Of a stretch of 64,000 nucleotides of DNA, positions 36,527-61,400 are shown one piece after another (the first letter of the stretch is position 1; each line of letters begins with the position of its first letter). A program made the position numbers and the translations under genes. The notes beneath the pieces were generated by a model. That model saw only the letters and a program-made list of their open reading frames with translations, did not search any database and was not told the DNA's origin. The DNA is taken from positions 51,278,278 to 51,342,277 of the forward strand of contig NC_085857.1 in the NCBI RefSeq assembly GCF_034702125.1, read 5' to 3'. Source of the stretch: Engraulis encrasicolus. Its lineage: Eukaryota; Chordata; Actinopteri; Clupeiformes; Engraulidae.

Positions 36527-37606
36527 CCCTTGTGTAAATGGACCATGGTATTACTATGATTATCATGGTTCTATCATGGTATGTCCTGATTACTCTAAGT
36601 ACTCTGGACCTACCATAATTGTACTATGGCTTACTATGGTATTACTGTGATTTTTATGCAGTAACATGGTTCTACCATGATATGTCATGATTACTGTACC
36701 CTTACAAAAATCGACCATGGTTGTAGTGCAGTAACCATGGTTTTACCACCACGTTTCATGGTGATTCTTCTAAGTACTATCAACCAACCATAGTTTTAGT
36801 ACAGTAGGTGTCATAGTAGTAGCCCTTACAAAGATTAACCATGATTCTACTATGAAAACTAATAAATGCTTTTTACCATAGATTTACCATGGATTATAGT
36901 TAGTCATGGTTTTAGTGTAACCATGATAACCATGGTTTGTGACTATGGTTTAACCTATGGTTTAATCCTCTTTGCCATAAACCATGGTTCCCCCAAAACC
37001 ATGTTAAAAAAAAAAGAAAAAAAACTTTAAAAAACACGGTGGGGAGAGGGGGTGCATGGTTAAACCATAGTCACAAACCATGGTTTTCTTGGTTACTGAC
37101 GAAAACATGAAACCCCTGAATAACTTCATGTGAGTAGAAGTGGTGTAATGGCTAGGGATTTGGACTCTACATCACAGGATTGCAGATTCAAATCTTGGCC
37201 TCACCAATCCGTAGACCTCCATCCATGGCTGAAGTGCCCTTGAGCAAGTCAACAAACATTGACTCTGGGACTGTAATCAATAGCCTGTAAGTCGTTTCGG
37301 ATAAAAAAAAAAGTGTCAGCTCACTGTAATGTAATGAATAACTATTAACCATGGTTAGTTGTCGTAAAACCATGGTTCTTTTCTGCATAGTTAAACAATG
37401 ATAAGTTCATAGTTAAATCATGGTTAAATCCATAGTTAAACTATGGGCAAATCATAGTTAAACCATGGTTGAACTATAGTCAATCAATAGTTAAACCAGT
37501 CACAAACCGTGCTCAAAAAAACGTGACTACTATGACTATGAACTATGAGTAACTAAAAACCATGGTTCAGTTGTCATAGTAAAACCATGGTCCATTTTCA
37601 TAAGGG
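36527..37606. mobile_element. TIR element built of degenerate ACCATGGT palindromes
   Basis: Ends CCCTTGTGTAAATGGACCAT and ATGGTCCATTTTCATAAGGG. The interior is filled with ACCATGGTT, ACTATGGT and TCATGGTTTTAGT words on both strands. A SINE (37141-37337) is inserted in it. Confidence 0.7.
37141..37337 (+). mobile_element. tRNA-derived SINE
   Basis: A-box TGGTGTAATGGCTAGGG and B-box-like AGATTCAAATCTTGG, then the typical fish SINE tail (GTCGTTTCGGATAAAA, CACTGTAATGTAATG). Confidence 0.8.
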
Positions 37607-38478
37607 TGAGGTACCCTGAGTATGGTAGGGTACTGCCCCACCACATTGCTCCTTTGAGGAGCTGTATGGAGCTGCCCCCTTGCACAGGGTGATGTGTCAC
37701 AATGTCGATAGGTGTTTTGCAGGTGGGCTTTCACTCTACTTTCCCAGGTAGCCTTTTCCACAGATGGCACCTTCAGGCCGACTGAGAACCATGCCAGTGC
37801 CCATTCCCACACCTAATCTTGCACCGGCCAGCGTGTTCATGCCACAAGTCTGAGCATTCGAGAAGCGGAAAATTAGTTTGCGATGCAAATTCTTTTGTCT
37901 CTTCGAGCCATGACGACAACTTGTCATCGGCAGGTTCATCCGTGTAGCACACAGTCATGTGTGGAAAAGTGCAGAGCCTGGTATGAACACGGGTGGTTCG
38001 CAGGTAAGCACGTTAGTGCCTATAGTAACTGGCATCATTCTGCTCAGCCTGAAAACAGTAAGAGTGACAAATGAAGGTTCTTCGTGGAACTCTTAATTTT
38101 AACAGTATAGAGTATGACATTAGATTTTCCAAGTATGCTCTCCATGCTGAGACGAACCGCATCTTTAACTCCACCACACATTTCCCAATCTCGTCTCCTG
38201 CAGAAGTGACATACCGGTAGTGGTGTGTGGGCTGGTTACATACAGTGACGTAGTAGATTGTGTAAATGTGTGTTTTTCCAATTTGCATGTCTCTGATGTA
38301 TTTCATAAATTGTTGCAAGGTAACACTTCATTTTACTGTCTCAGTAAGATGTAACAACCCATGTAGGAAAATGTAACATCATGTACAGTACTGGCACTGC
38401 ATAAGTTAATGATTTTACATGTGTATACATGTAAATACACTACAAAGAATATCTGTATGTTATACGTAAGTGCCTATC

Positions 38479-38479
<1 letters not shown>

Positions 38480-38520
<41 letters not shown>
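38480..38520. repeat. (GA)n microsatellite
   Basis: About 40 bp of GA. Confidence 0.95.
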
Positions 38521-38522
<2 letters not shown>

Positions 38523-38689
38523 CTGTGTGTGCGTAAGCATGTGTGTATATGTGGTGGGCTTGTGTCACTGTGGTGTAGTGCAGCACGTGCACAGTGGGCA
38601 ATTATTACCAAATAAAGAAAATAAAGAACTGGAGAAAAAAGGAAGAGGGAGAGAAGCATATGAGTTTCAAGATCAGTATCTGTGCCAAC

Positions 38690-38728
38690 CTCACACGCAC
38701 ATGCGCGCACACACACGCACACACACAC

Positions 38729-38811
<83 letters not shown>

Positions 38812-38820
38812 AACGCACAC
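38690..38820. repeat. (CA)n microsatellite upstream of receptor D exon 1
   Basis: CA run with CGCA variants, ending about 90 bp before the start codon of receptor D, inside its likely promoter or 5'UTR. Confidence 0.95.
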
Positions 38821-38907
38821 ACCACAGCAGGCCTTCGGATAGTTAGGCACTTCAGTGTCACTTGGAGTCTATCTCGAGAGCAGGGCAGGTGTCACACGGA
38901 CAGCAAC

Positions 38908-50083
<11,176 letters not shown>

Positions 50084-50098
50084 GCCACTGCAGACATG

Positions 50099-50215
50099 TC
50101 ATCACCATCATCACCATCATTATCCCCATCATCATCATCATCATCTTCATCATCATCTTCATCATCACCACCACCATCATTATCATCGTCATTGTCATCA
50201 TTATCATCAATATCA
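50099..50215. repeat. (CAT)n-type repeat in the 3'UTR of receptor D
   Basis: Imperfect ATC/ACC triplets just after the stop codon. Confidence 0.9.
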
Positions 50216-50368
50216 AATTTAAAGCGCTTGAACACTGTGCTCAAATCACATAATGTGTTTTGGTATGAACTACTGAGTTTATGTAGCCTACTGTACATAG
50301 TATCTTGCATCTACATTGCCCCTTTGTACATATTTACAAAAATACACATCAATTAATTATGGAAACCT

Positions 50369-50374
50369 AATAAA
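50369..50374 (+). other. Candidate poly(A) signal of receptor D
   Basis: AATAAA 286 bp after the TAA stop. Confidence 0.65.
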
Positions 50375-50971
50375 CATTTATTTTCATACAACAAAGATCG
50401 AACATTGGTAGGCCTATTTCATTTTGTTGTTTACTGTGTTATACTAGCACTTTGTAGTGATGAAGTCATTGCCTGCTCCAGCACCTAACCTCCAACTGGC
50501 CGATGTGTTCAAGACCAAAAAGGGAATGTTCAGGAAAGTTGGTTTGTGATCATGCAAAAAAAATAAATTAAAAAAAACTATCAGCAGGCTCATTTGCATA
50601 ACACATACAGGGTTGCTGATAGGCTTAGGAAGACAAGACGGTAATCCGGGGTAACAAATGTCTTAGGGGCACCAGTCAAAAGACCCAAAAGTCCTATAAA
50701 ATTGTATGCCTTAATTATACAGTAGCCTATGTACAGGAGGTGGATCAGATTTGCTCAATCAGATGCGACGTCATGTTTTCACACCCCGATCTGTAAATAC
50801 ACAAAAAGGGAAGGGGATGCTCGCCTAAGGTACCAAATTGACTAGAACTGGATCTGAACACAGTCACATGCGGTCATGTACACCATCCAATGTGAAGGCG
50901 AGTAGTTTGCCGGCGAGCACTTTGGGTCAAAACGTATGTGGTGTAGGAATGGGTATCTGCACCATTCTGGG

Positions 50972-51227
50972 GGTCGTTTCTCGACAGTGCCTTTGCTAAC
51001 GACTTTAGCCATTTTGTTCGTTCTTAAGACCAACGTTGTAACCAAGGTCTTGAGTTGGTCTTAAGTTGTTCTTAAGTTGTTCTTAAGTTATTCTTAAGTT
51101 GGTCTTGCGTCTAAAGACCAACTGAAGACCAACTTAAGACCAACTTAAGACCAACTCAAGAGCAACTTACGACCAACTCAAGACCGACTTAAGACGGTTA
51201 GCAAAGGCAAGAATCGAGAAACGGACT
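50972..51227. mobile_element. Fold-back MITE with tandem CTTAAGACCAA units
   Basis: Ends GTCGTTTCTCGACAGTGCCT and the inverse AGCAAAGGCAAGAATCGAG. The stem is built of short tandem TTGTTCTTAAG and CAACTTAAGAC units on opposite arms. Confidence 0.8.
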
Positions 51228-51359
51228 CCTGGCTGGCCTGAAAACAGCAACTGCGTCACAAGATTAGGATCAGTCAGAAGCAACCACATGATGGAATGGT
51301 AATGATTACAGATTGAGCAGACCCAGTGATTTCCTAACCTGGAGTGAATTGAATAATTG

Positions 51360-52050
<691 letters not shown>

Positions 52051-52299
52051 TACTGACTAGGCCTACTTCAAAAAATACAAATTACCCATAAAAAGTACTA
52101 AGTTATCTCAATTACTCACTTACATGAGTGAAAGAAATGTGTTACTCTTCACCCCTGCTTTTTATATGAAGAATTGACATTGGCATGGTTTCATGACAAA
52201 GGTCAGCCACCTATAGCAGTGGTGGAATGATACAATTGTGCATGCAACTAAAATACAAGGCCTCGTGAATTCGACATTGCTGATGCTGATGCAACTTAA

Positions 52300-54524
52300 C
52301 CCTTTAACGCATAACATGGGTCTAAATAGACCCGGCTGAGTTTAAAATTTCTATATCTTTGTAAGAATACAATTTTCTTACTCAGCACTCCATGAATTCC
52401 TCAATTGACTTGTTTTTGTCCCTTAGATGACTTATTTTATTTTCATGCATCATAACTTTTTGCGTGAAAACACTTTTTTGGTTACTACCCCTTTAACGCA
52501 TAACATGGGTCTAAATAGACCCGCATTCATTTCCTATGTAATTTCATCACAAGCTTAATGTCTCTTAGCCATATTGAAAAAGGATTTTGATTCTTTTACT
52601 AAAAATTCAACTTTTTGTCATTTATGGATTATTAACTCCCAACATTAACACTTAATTCAAATACTTTATGGTTCTTTGAAATGGACATCTTTTTATACAA
52701 TTATATGATATTTACACACATGGGTCAAAAATGATCCGCATTCATTTTTTATATACAGAATTATTAGGCAAACATGTTTTTTGACCATACTGTCTTTTTT
52801 ATGCTTATTTTCCAACAGGAATCTATGTATATGAACTTGAAAACCTATAGGATGTAAGCATTCCAGGCCATGCATTTTGTTGTCTTCTTGGAAAATGGGT
52901 CACAAAATAGATCTAACAAACTCTGAAAAGTTGATTAACAATTTTGAAGTCTTCTAGAGGGATGTAGCTGTCGTGAAATTGGCAAGACATTGGTCACTTT
53001 ACCACAGAATTATGAAATGCATCATTACAAAGTCATCAGTCTCGTACGAAATGTCACTGCCAAAAATTGAGAAGAATTTAAGGTGGAGCTACAAACAAGT
53101 ATTACCTAGCAGTCCTATAATATTACACAACAGAAACCTACACCAAGTGTCCAGAAGAACAGGGCATTGAGCACTCAGAGTTATGGCCAAGGTAAGAACG
53201 GATGACACTAGACAAGTTAATTAAGTCAAGACTGGGTCAAAAATACCTGGGGACAGAGTTTTCAAAATTAGGCCTATATGTACTTGGGAAAGTGACTCTT
53301 GGCAGACAGGGTGGATGAGCCCATGGCTGGATCATTGAGAGGAAGACATTTGCATCTTTTGAAGACCATGGTATTCATGCTGTACTTTGCTGGCATTTGA
53401 GTGGAACTCAGGAACTCATGTAAGTGTGCACATTGCTGATCTAGCCATAGACTCATCTACCTGGTCCATTAACAGTCACCTTCACTAGTTCATAAAACCA
53501 TTGAAAAAAACTGTCTAAAGACATTTCTTGACCCAGTCTTGACTTAAGTTTCTTGTTGAGTGGTCTTCAGGTTTCAGCCTGTTTTACCTTGGCCATGTCT
53601 CTGAGTGCTGAATACAATGTTCTTGTCGACACTCAATGTAGGTTTCAGTTCTGGAATATAACAGCACGACAGGTAATACTTTTGTGGTAGTTTCATCTTC
53701 AATTCTTCTAAATCTGGTAGTGACTTTGTGAGCTCATGTCATGTGACACTGATGGCTTTGTAACAGTGCTTTAGACGGATGTGACCAATATTTCAAGACA
53801 GCCACACCCCTCTGGAAGACATCAAAATTGTTTATAGTATTTTTGGAGTTTGTTAGATGTCTTTTGTGGCATATTTTCCCATAGGAAAGCAAAGTTGCCT
53901 AATAATTATGCACATTAATTATGCCCTGATATAGGCTATTGGGCTCCTCCGATCACACCGTCTCTTATTACACAAATATGCATGACTTGGAATGCTTAAA
54001 TCCAATAGGTCAGCAGTGGTCAACAGTGGTCAAAAACAGTTTATTTGTTCCTGACTGGAATCCTTTTAAATATATTTTAGTTCCTAACGTGAAATACTTC
54101 AGACTTAAGCTATGTCTGCAATAATGGTGGAAATTATTTGTGTGTTTATTTATATAAGATATAAAAAATAACACCCATTTTATGCATTAAAAACAGCCTA
54201 AATCACAACTTTTAATCCATTACCTATTAAAATACATTAATTGTTGAAGTTATTATGGTGAAAGATTTAGACTTCCATTAGAAATTAGTGATTTAAGTTT
54301 ATTTGTAAAATAAAAATATAAGAACATTTAAAAAAATACTTTTTTGAATTAAGGACCACCTATGTAATTACTTTTAGAAGAATTATTGGATAAAATGTAT
54401 TGGTTTTAGAAGTTGTGTGAGAGAATACATGATTAATGCTCAGAAATACATTGGAAATGAATGCGGGTCTATTTAGACCCATGTTATGCGTTAGTGTGAG
54501 TCCAATGGCTTATGCATTAAAGGG
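52300..54524. mobile_element. 2.2-kb piggyBac-type palindromic element
   Basis: TTAA on both sides. Ends CCCTTTAACGCATAACATGG and the inverse ATGCATTAAAGGG, with repeated subterminal GGGTCTAAATAGACCC (also at 52507). The CCCTTT terminus and TTAA target are piggyBac hallmarks. The two halves are imperfect inverted copies of each other over about 1 kb. Only fragments of open frame. Confidence 0.78.
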
Positions 54525-55238
54525 TTAATGTCAGTAGATGGCTCTCTCACACCAACATTATGCTGACGTGTTGGATGAGGCTGGGGCAGATTCCTGCACG
54601 GACCTACCGGGTCCAGGCCTAGGTGCTCAAAACTCAAGCTGGCCCTGAAGCCCAAGTCTCTATGGGCTGTATTGTTCCACCCGCGTAAGTAAAAGAACGG
54701 TGCGTAAGTGAAAAAAAAACCCAATGCACAACAGCGACTCCACGCTGACTCAAGTGTGTGATTTGTGCTGGATTTCACTAGTTGTGTGCTCGAGATGGAG
54801 CCATCCAAAAATGAAGGAGTGTTGCATCATGTAAATGAATCTTAAGCGCGTTCTCCCGTCCACTTAAGCGCCTTTCTCTTTATGCACATTACAGGTTAAG
54901 CACCACTATGAGGCAACATGTAATATTGCATTTGATGTCTCCTTGGGTCGCATTTTGAACCTTTTTTGCAAGGTATGCTTTATTGACGCTCTGAAGTACC
55001 ATGAGTCCAAATCCAAATTCAATCTGCAGTTGTTATTTCTGAAATCAGTTCCGTGTGAGCATTCTAGACTACATTATCTTTGGCCAAAAATATGACGAGC
55101 CGCCCAGGGTATGTTCACATGTAAGTCAACTTGTTAACAAAAGCAATTAATTAATCCATCTGAGGATCATATCATTTTGTGTTCACGGACTGCAACCAAC
55201 ACATCGACCTCATTGCATCTTGCACAAGAGGACAAGGC

Positions 55239-55501
55239 ACGTCAGACCTAGCCTGATTATCGTCGACGTTCAAATCTCTTCAAGACTTGGTCTGACCAAG
55301 AGCATAACAATGAACATTTCCCAAATGGTATGGTTGACCTGCCTGCCTTGGTTTGCTTATGGTTGTTTGCTTCCTGACAAAGCGAAAGTATTTCCCGTAT
55401 TTTCGGGAACTCAGAAAGTACTTGCATTGCTCTTGACCTGACTAGTTGCAACACCGAAGGTGTTGCGTCACTAGGAGGGCGCGGCCTGGCTACGTCAGAC
55501 C
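55239..55501. mobile_element. TIR element with GTCAGAC-TAGCC ends
   Basis: Ends CGTCAGACCTAGCCTG and CCTGGCTACGTCAGAC form imperfect inverted repeats. The interior contains TTGCAACACCGAAGGTGTTG hairpin sequence. Confidence 0.6.
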
Positions 55502-56399
55502 ATAATACGGTTCGAGTCGTCTGCAGCCAGGCAATATAGGCATATTCAAAAACAACCTTCACCATTTTAATTATGGTGTAGCCACGTGAAAGAAAGGCTT
55601 ATGCAACTCCTCGAAATGTGTGATTTATTATAGTGCATGTCCATGTACAGTCTCAGTTTTCAATGGGTTGATCCCCGAAATACAACGTCACTATCGACCT
55701 ATTGAGGTACACAGTAGGTTAGTCCTATCAGTTTTCGCAAAAGACGCACAAATATTTAGTGAAGCTCCTTACAACTAAACTTACACAGGCATATCTGTGT
55801 AGTAGACCCCATCAGCTGCATGTTTAAATGTTGGCTTGGCCTTGCATGTCCATGGCGATGTCTGTAGCTATAGAATATTTCCAAAATATATTTTCAAGTT
55901 TCCGCTTGGGCACAAATAATGTTACAGTCAATGTTGGCTTTGAAATCAACCAGATGCCTTGGTGCTGAGCAGCAGTTCCCGTGCTCTCAGAATGGGCATG
56001 GCTTCAAACGGCACATCATGACTTCATCTCGTTATCTTACCACCCGTATTCGCTTTGTGGATGTGAAAAGGAGAGGAGGTTAGAATTTAAGATGGGACCG
56101 TCACCACACAATAAATTTTTGCACGTGGTTTGAAATTCAAAGTTAAAGTTTGGTATTGAGTTTCCATGGACTGCCAAAGCTTTCGCATCATTGATCAGAA
56201 AATCCATGTTCCATGCTTTCTAGATAACCACAACTAATGAACTTGGCAAAGATTCAGTCCCCATTTAGCATATCTCATGCCCATAGTAGGCTACACGCTA
56301 TTTTTAGGAGTGAAGCGTGAGGGGTGTGGTATTTTTTTTAGGGGGGAGAATGTGTGCAAGATCAAAGTGCGTAAAAAGTGTGGGCATAAAACACTCTTA

Positions 56400-56757
56400 A
56401 AGGTACACTGTGCAGGAAATGTTCAAAAAATGTACTGCAACTATGCGGCTCATTGAAACTGTGTTGCCTACTGCCAAATTTGATCTCTTCATGAAAGTTT
56501 ACTAAGTAATTAACTAATATTTTCTAGTATTGCCCAAGTACAGTCATTTTTGCAACTAAAAATGTCTATTTCTGGAATTTCAAAATGGCTGACCATGGAG
56601 AAGATCCCCCTTTTAATGTATGAAAAGTGCAATTTTCCCAGTCATAATGAATACTTGGACTTTGATGGGGTGGTAAGTATTCATGAAAAGGCAACATTAG
56701 TGAATGGGTAGCATAGATTCTGGAAATAAACAACTAAAACCTAGCACAGTGTACCTT
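56400..56757. mobile_element. TIR element (AAGGTACACTGTGC), intergenic copy
   Basis: TA on both sides. Ends AAGGTACACTGTGCAGG and CCTAGCACAGTGTACCTT, 358 bp. The clearest copy of the family that makes the V-splitting intron of receptor A. Confidence 0.85.
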
Positions 56758-57139
56758 TAAGTGACAACGGGATAATTCCTTCCTATATTTCTATTCTCAT
56801 TGAAATCACACTTGAAACATTTGAAATGTTCCTCTTTTTTCCAAGGGATCTGGCCCAAAACCCTGAATCACTTTGTAAACTAGCATTAGCTGTTGAGGGG
56901 GGGCTTTCTTCCCTTTCTGGCCCAGGGGCTCATGGAATTATAAACCATCCCTGGGTGTGAGGCTGGGTTGCTTCACCATGGCATTGTTGGTGTTGTTTCA
57001 TCTCACTGCCAGCAGATGGCTCTCTCAAACACACACTGTATGTGTCACCCAATGTGCCAGTCTCAGTCTTGGTATACGTGACCAGCATTATTTTTAGCTC
57101 ATACAGTATCAACTAAGCAGTCCATTGTGGCCAAGCACG

Positions 57140-57214
<75 letters not shown>
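57140..57214. repeat. (TC)n microsatellite
   Basis: About 75 bp of TC. Confidence 0.97.
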
Positions 57215-57216
<2 letters not shown>

Positions 57217-57237
57217 CCCCCACAATTTTCATACCAA

Positions 57238-57390
57238 TGGCTGTATCTCAAAGTCAAGGATCCTGCCTGACCTTGCTAGGATGTGAAACGGCTAGTTATC
57301 GGATACTCTTTGGTGAACTCCGCGGAGTATCCAATCACTTAGCATTTTACATCCTAGCAAGGTCAGGATCCTTGACTTTGAGATACAGTC
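57238..57390. mobile_element. Hairpin MITE in the receptor E 5' flank
   Basis: Arms of about 60 bp: CTGTATCTCAAAGTCAAGGA through CCTTGCTAGGATGT, and the inverse. Confidence 0.85.
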
Positions 57391-57779
57391 ACTATCTCTC
57401 ACTCTCTAGCTCTCTTCTACCATCTCACCATATTCTCTCTGTGTGTCTTTCAGTCTCTCTCAATATCAATCTACATTATTCTTCTTCTTACTTCTACTTC
57501 TTACTCATTCATTGTAGTGTTATTATGCCACCATTGTCTAAGCTGGCCTTGCAAAGATGCGGATGGGATAAGAATGAATGTGGCTTTACTCTGCACGAAA
57601 CACAGACCTGAGACACAAGGCCGTTTTTTTTTAACTTCATTACATTACTTGTCATCACATCATTATCTGTCTTTTTCTAAGGAATGGACTAAAAACCTTA
57701 CCACAACACACCCAACAAATTGGTTAGCTAATATTTTTAGAGAAAAGAGATATTTACAGTACATAAGCATTTTAAAGCC

Positions 57780-58085
57780 CAAATGGGAAACTCTAACTCC
57801 CACTGTCATTGTGACACAGCACTCCACAGTTGAACACAAGTGAACAGTGCACACTGCATACAATGGAATGGCATGCATGCCTCACCCATGCAAAGCGGCA
57901 GCCCCCAATGGTGCCCCAAAGGAGCAGTACGGCGGGACGGTACCATGTTCAGGGTACCTCAGTCATGGAGGAGGATAGGAGAGAGCACTGGTCAAGTAGT
58001 CCCCCCACCAACCTGGCGGGTCGGGAATCGAACCGGCAACCTTTGGGTTAAGTCTGACGCCCTAATCGCTTACCCACTAAGGGTG
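57780..58085 (-). mobile_element. tRNA-derived SINE
   Basis: Read inverted, it has a B-box GGTTCGATTCCCGACC. Blocks GCCTCACCCATGCAAAG and GGCAGCCCCCAATGG recur in the fragment at 2354-2488. Confidence 0.75.
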
Positions 58086-58428
58086 TATGTTTACACAAGA
58101 TATACTGAATAATAGAGGACATACACAGACTATTAAATGTTCCAACACGGACATTTACCAAGAAAGCTTTGCAATGAAGCTGCTGCGTAAAAGTGGGGCA
58201 TAGTAGCACTGATAGCATTATGTGGTTATGAAAGCTAGGTCATTACCATGGTTTTGGAACTGAGAAAGACAGAACCACAAGCTAAACAGGAAGGAGGCAA
58301 ACCACACTGCTGTGCGCAGAGACACTGCTGAATGCTTGTTGTAAAATGCTAACAGCAGAGGCGTTGCTGAATGCTAGCTTTTACTAGCTAACAGTGAAAG
58401 TGTGTGTTCTGGGAGTTTGAGGACAGTG

Positions 58429-61400
58429 ATGGGGAGTCTTGGGATGAAAACGGTCTTGCTCTTCTTAATTTTCCTCATACCAGGTATTTATATATTCGTT
58501 ATTGCTAAGGCACCTGCTGTATATTACAGAGCATGTTGGTTTTGATAGTGATGATGTTACGTTTGTATGTGATGTTTTGGTTTGTCATCTGTTAAGTTAA
58601 TTTGGTAGGCCATATGAGCTGTCACACTAATTTGGTGTTGCAGTTTATATTATTTTTTTGTGATAAAGTATGCAAGTATACACTATTTCCAGACTTTACT
58701 GTAGGCATACAAATCACAAACCTGTATCGCCAAAAGAAAGAAAAAAACAAGTTTTTTTTTTTTTCAGTAAAAGCTCAACATAGGCTTAATGCTTGCAACA
58801 GAGGTGGACTACTCATCTATTGCAAGTCCAACGAAGAATTTAAAGGCAAGGACAAGTACTTGTGTAAGGGCAATGCAACAGAATGTCTTCACAATTACCA
58901 AAACAGGACTGTAATGTATCAGAACATCAATAGAGTATATGCAACCATTTTGATGAAAAATCTAACATCAGAGGACGAGGGGTTTTACCACTGTGCATCT
59001 GAGGGTGGAAGAGTACATTCTTCATTTGAGCTGACCGTGAAAGAAGGTAAAGTAGCTACTAGAGTGCATGGGCATCACTGACATTAAGTATCAATGTCAC
59101 ATAGGCCTAGTACTTTTAAAATATGTATTGTTGGTTTCATTAAGATCATAAAAGTCCCTATACAAAGGATATTTAGGACAATTATTTTCAATGTTTAGAG
59201 AGAATTCATTGATTATGGTCTGAGCAAATAGAGAGGTGTGAAAGTTGGTGGATGGGGGCAGTGATATATGGATATTAAGTACAAATGTTATGAAGCTGTT
59301 ACAGCAGTGGTTGCCAAACTGCAGGTCAGGACCCCTAGGAAGGTCACGGAGGTACTGAAGAGGGGTCGCAGACATTGTATTCACTTTTATGGTTAACAGA
59401 TGTAATTGCCGTCTTGTGGACTTCGAGCAATATTAGCGGACAACCTATTAATGGAGAATGTAGCTATATTAATGGACAAAAAAATGCCTGTTTTTGCTCG
59501 AAATCCATTGCTAGGTTAAAACTATGGTGGGGGGTCACGAAAATATTCTTATGTCCAAAAGTGGGTCGCCGCTGAAAAAGATTGGGAAGCACTCTGTTAC
59601 AGCTCGACCATGATGATTTATTATTATTACATAATTGATATTTAGAGTTTAGAGCTTATCTTTTCTCATCCTTTATTTTGTTTACATGGAGCCTATCACT
59701 GTCACTCTTCCTGCAATACTTTATTGTCACTTATTGCACTGTACATGTATAGCCTTAAACCATTCTACCACTAATGGCATACAGTGGAAAACAGTTGAAG
59801 TTCATATTTTACAGGTGGCTGCAGTGACTTGCTGGAGGCAAGGATCTCGGCACATGAGGGTGAAAACATCAATGTTACTTGCAAGTGCCCAAATTACAAA
59901 TCTACAACTTGTCCAAAAAACATCAAGCACTTCTTTAAAGAACACAAAGACTTCATTGAATCTGGCCTAATTGACCCTAAGTCATCGTCAGGAAAATATT
60001 CCTTGACTGAAAAGCTTAGTGCAAATACATTTAATGTGACAATTCACAAACTGGAAATGAAGGATGCTGGGATGTACTGGTGTGGAATCCAAACTGGAGG
60101 AGAGAATATTGCTTTGACAGCACAGGTGAATCTACTCATCACAGGTGAGATTTCCATACTAAACATTATAGATATATACAGATAGACTATTTAGCAGTCA
60201 CACCGTTATGGCACTATTATTATTTTTCACAGAATGACAGGATTTTCTGATCTACCTCTGATGGTCTGTGGGTCTATGCTTCCCCAGCTCCAGTTTGTCA
60301 TGGTATACATTTTGCCTCATTTGTATTGGGGGAATAGTCAGTCCTGAATTGGCAAACCCCTAATGTCACTGCTGTAACATGACTCTGTGCTTTTCACAGT
60401 GCTCTTGAAAAATAACGGGACTACTCTACTCTTGTCTAGGGGACTAGTCTACTCATGGTCATACCATCGAATTTTATTTAAGACATACATTTTGGATTTT
60501 GAAAGGCTTCCCTGTGTCAACAGGAGATAATGTAAACTCTCATTTCTCCAATTAGATTGATGATGGTATAACTCTATTGATAATTTTATAAAATTCCAGG
60601 AAGGCTAGAAGAAGTCAGAGGAGTTGTTGGCGGAGGTGTGGCCATCGTGTGCAAATTCGATGATCAAGACCAACTCAATCTAAATCAACGGTTCTTCTGC
60701 AAGGGCAATGCTTCAACCTGTCCATACAACAGGCTCTCAAGCACAGACAACAACAGAGTTGCACTATACAGGTAGAGTGGTACAGTGCAATTAAGATAGA
60801 TACCAAAGGAAATGGAGGTGACCAGACCAGTAGTAAGCACATAACAAATGTAGCATAATGGATGTATACATACTTGTAAACACATTTGCATATATCACAA
60901 CTGACTTACTTGACTCATGCCTTTTGCTTCTCTTGGGTGCATAGGCCTTTGACAAACAACCCCAATTTCGTTCTGTTTAGCTTGTACAAGTTCTCTACAG
61001 TTCAGCCCTATCTAAGACATTTATGCCACTAAGCTACTTACATTTAATACAGGAGTGCCTATGGAGACTTTCTGACTATTGTTATGAAGAATCTAACTGA
61101 GAATGATTCCGGGACGTACTACTGTGCCGAAAACGGAGAAGCTCACACAAAAGTTCAATTGAACATAGATGATGGTAATTATGTGGTTATGGGTCTTGCA
61201 GCATGTGTTTTCTGGTTGAATATTCTTATGTCATATTTCATATACAGACAACTCAATACTAACACAACTCAAGATGATTTTTTGCCCTTCAAACTTTTAA
61301 CTAAATGCATAATATGGGTGTCTTGAAGGATTGAAAATCAAAAACTCAATATTGTTGGATGTTTGACAGGTGACTGCTGTGACACACCTCCCAAAATGAA

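Noticed and set aside
55257..55565. Minus-strand 102-codon frame
   Set aside because: It overlaps a TIR element with hairpin interior and has no recognisable domain.
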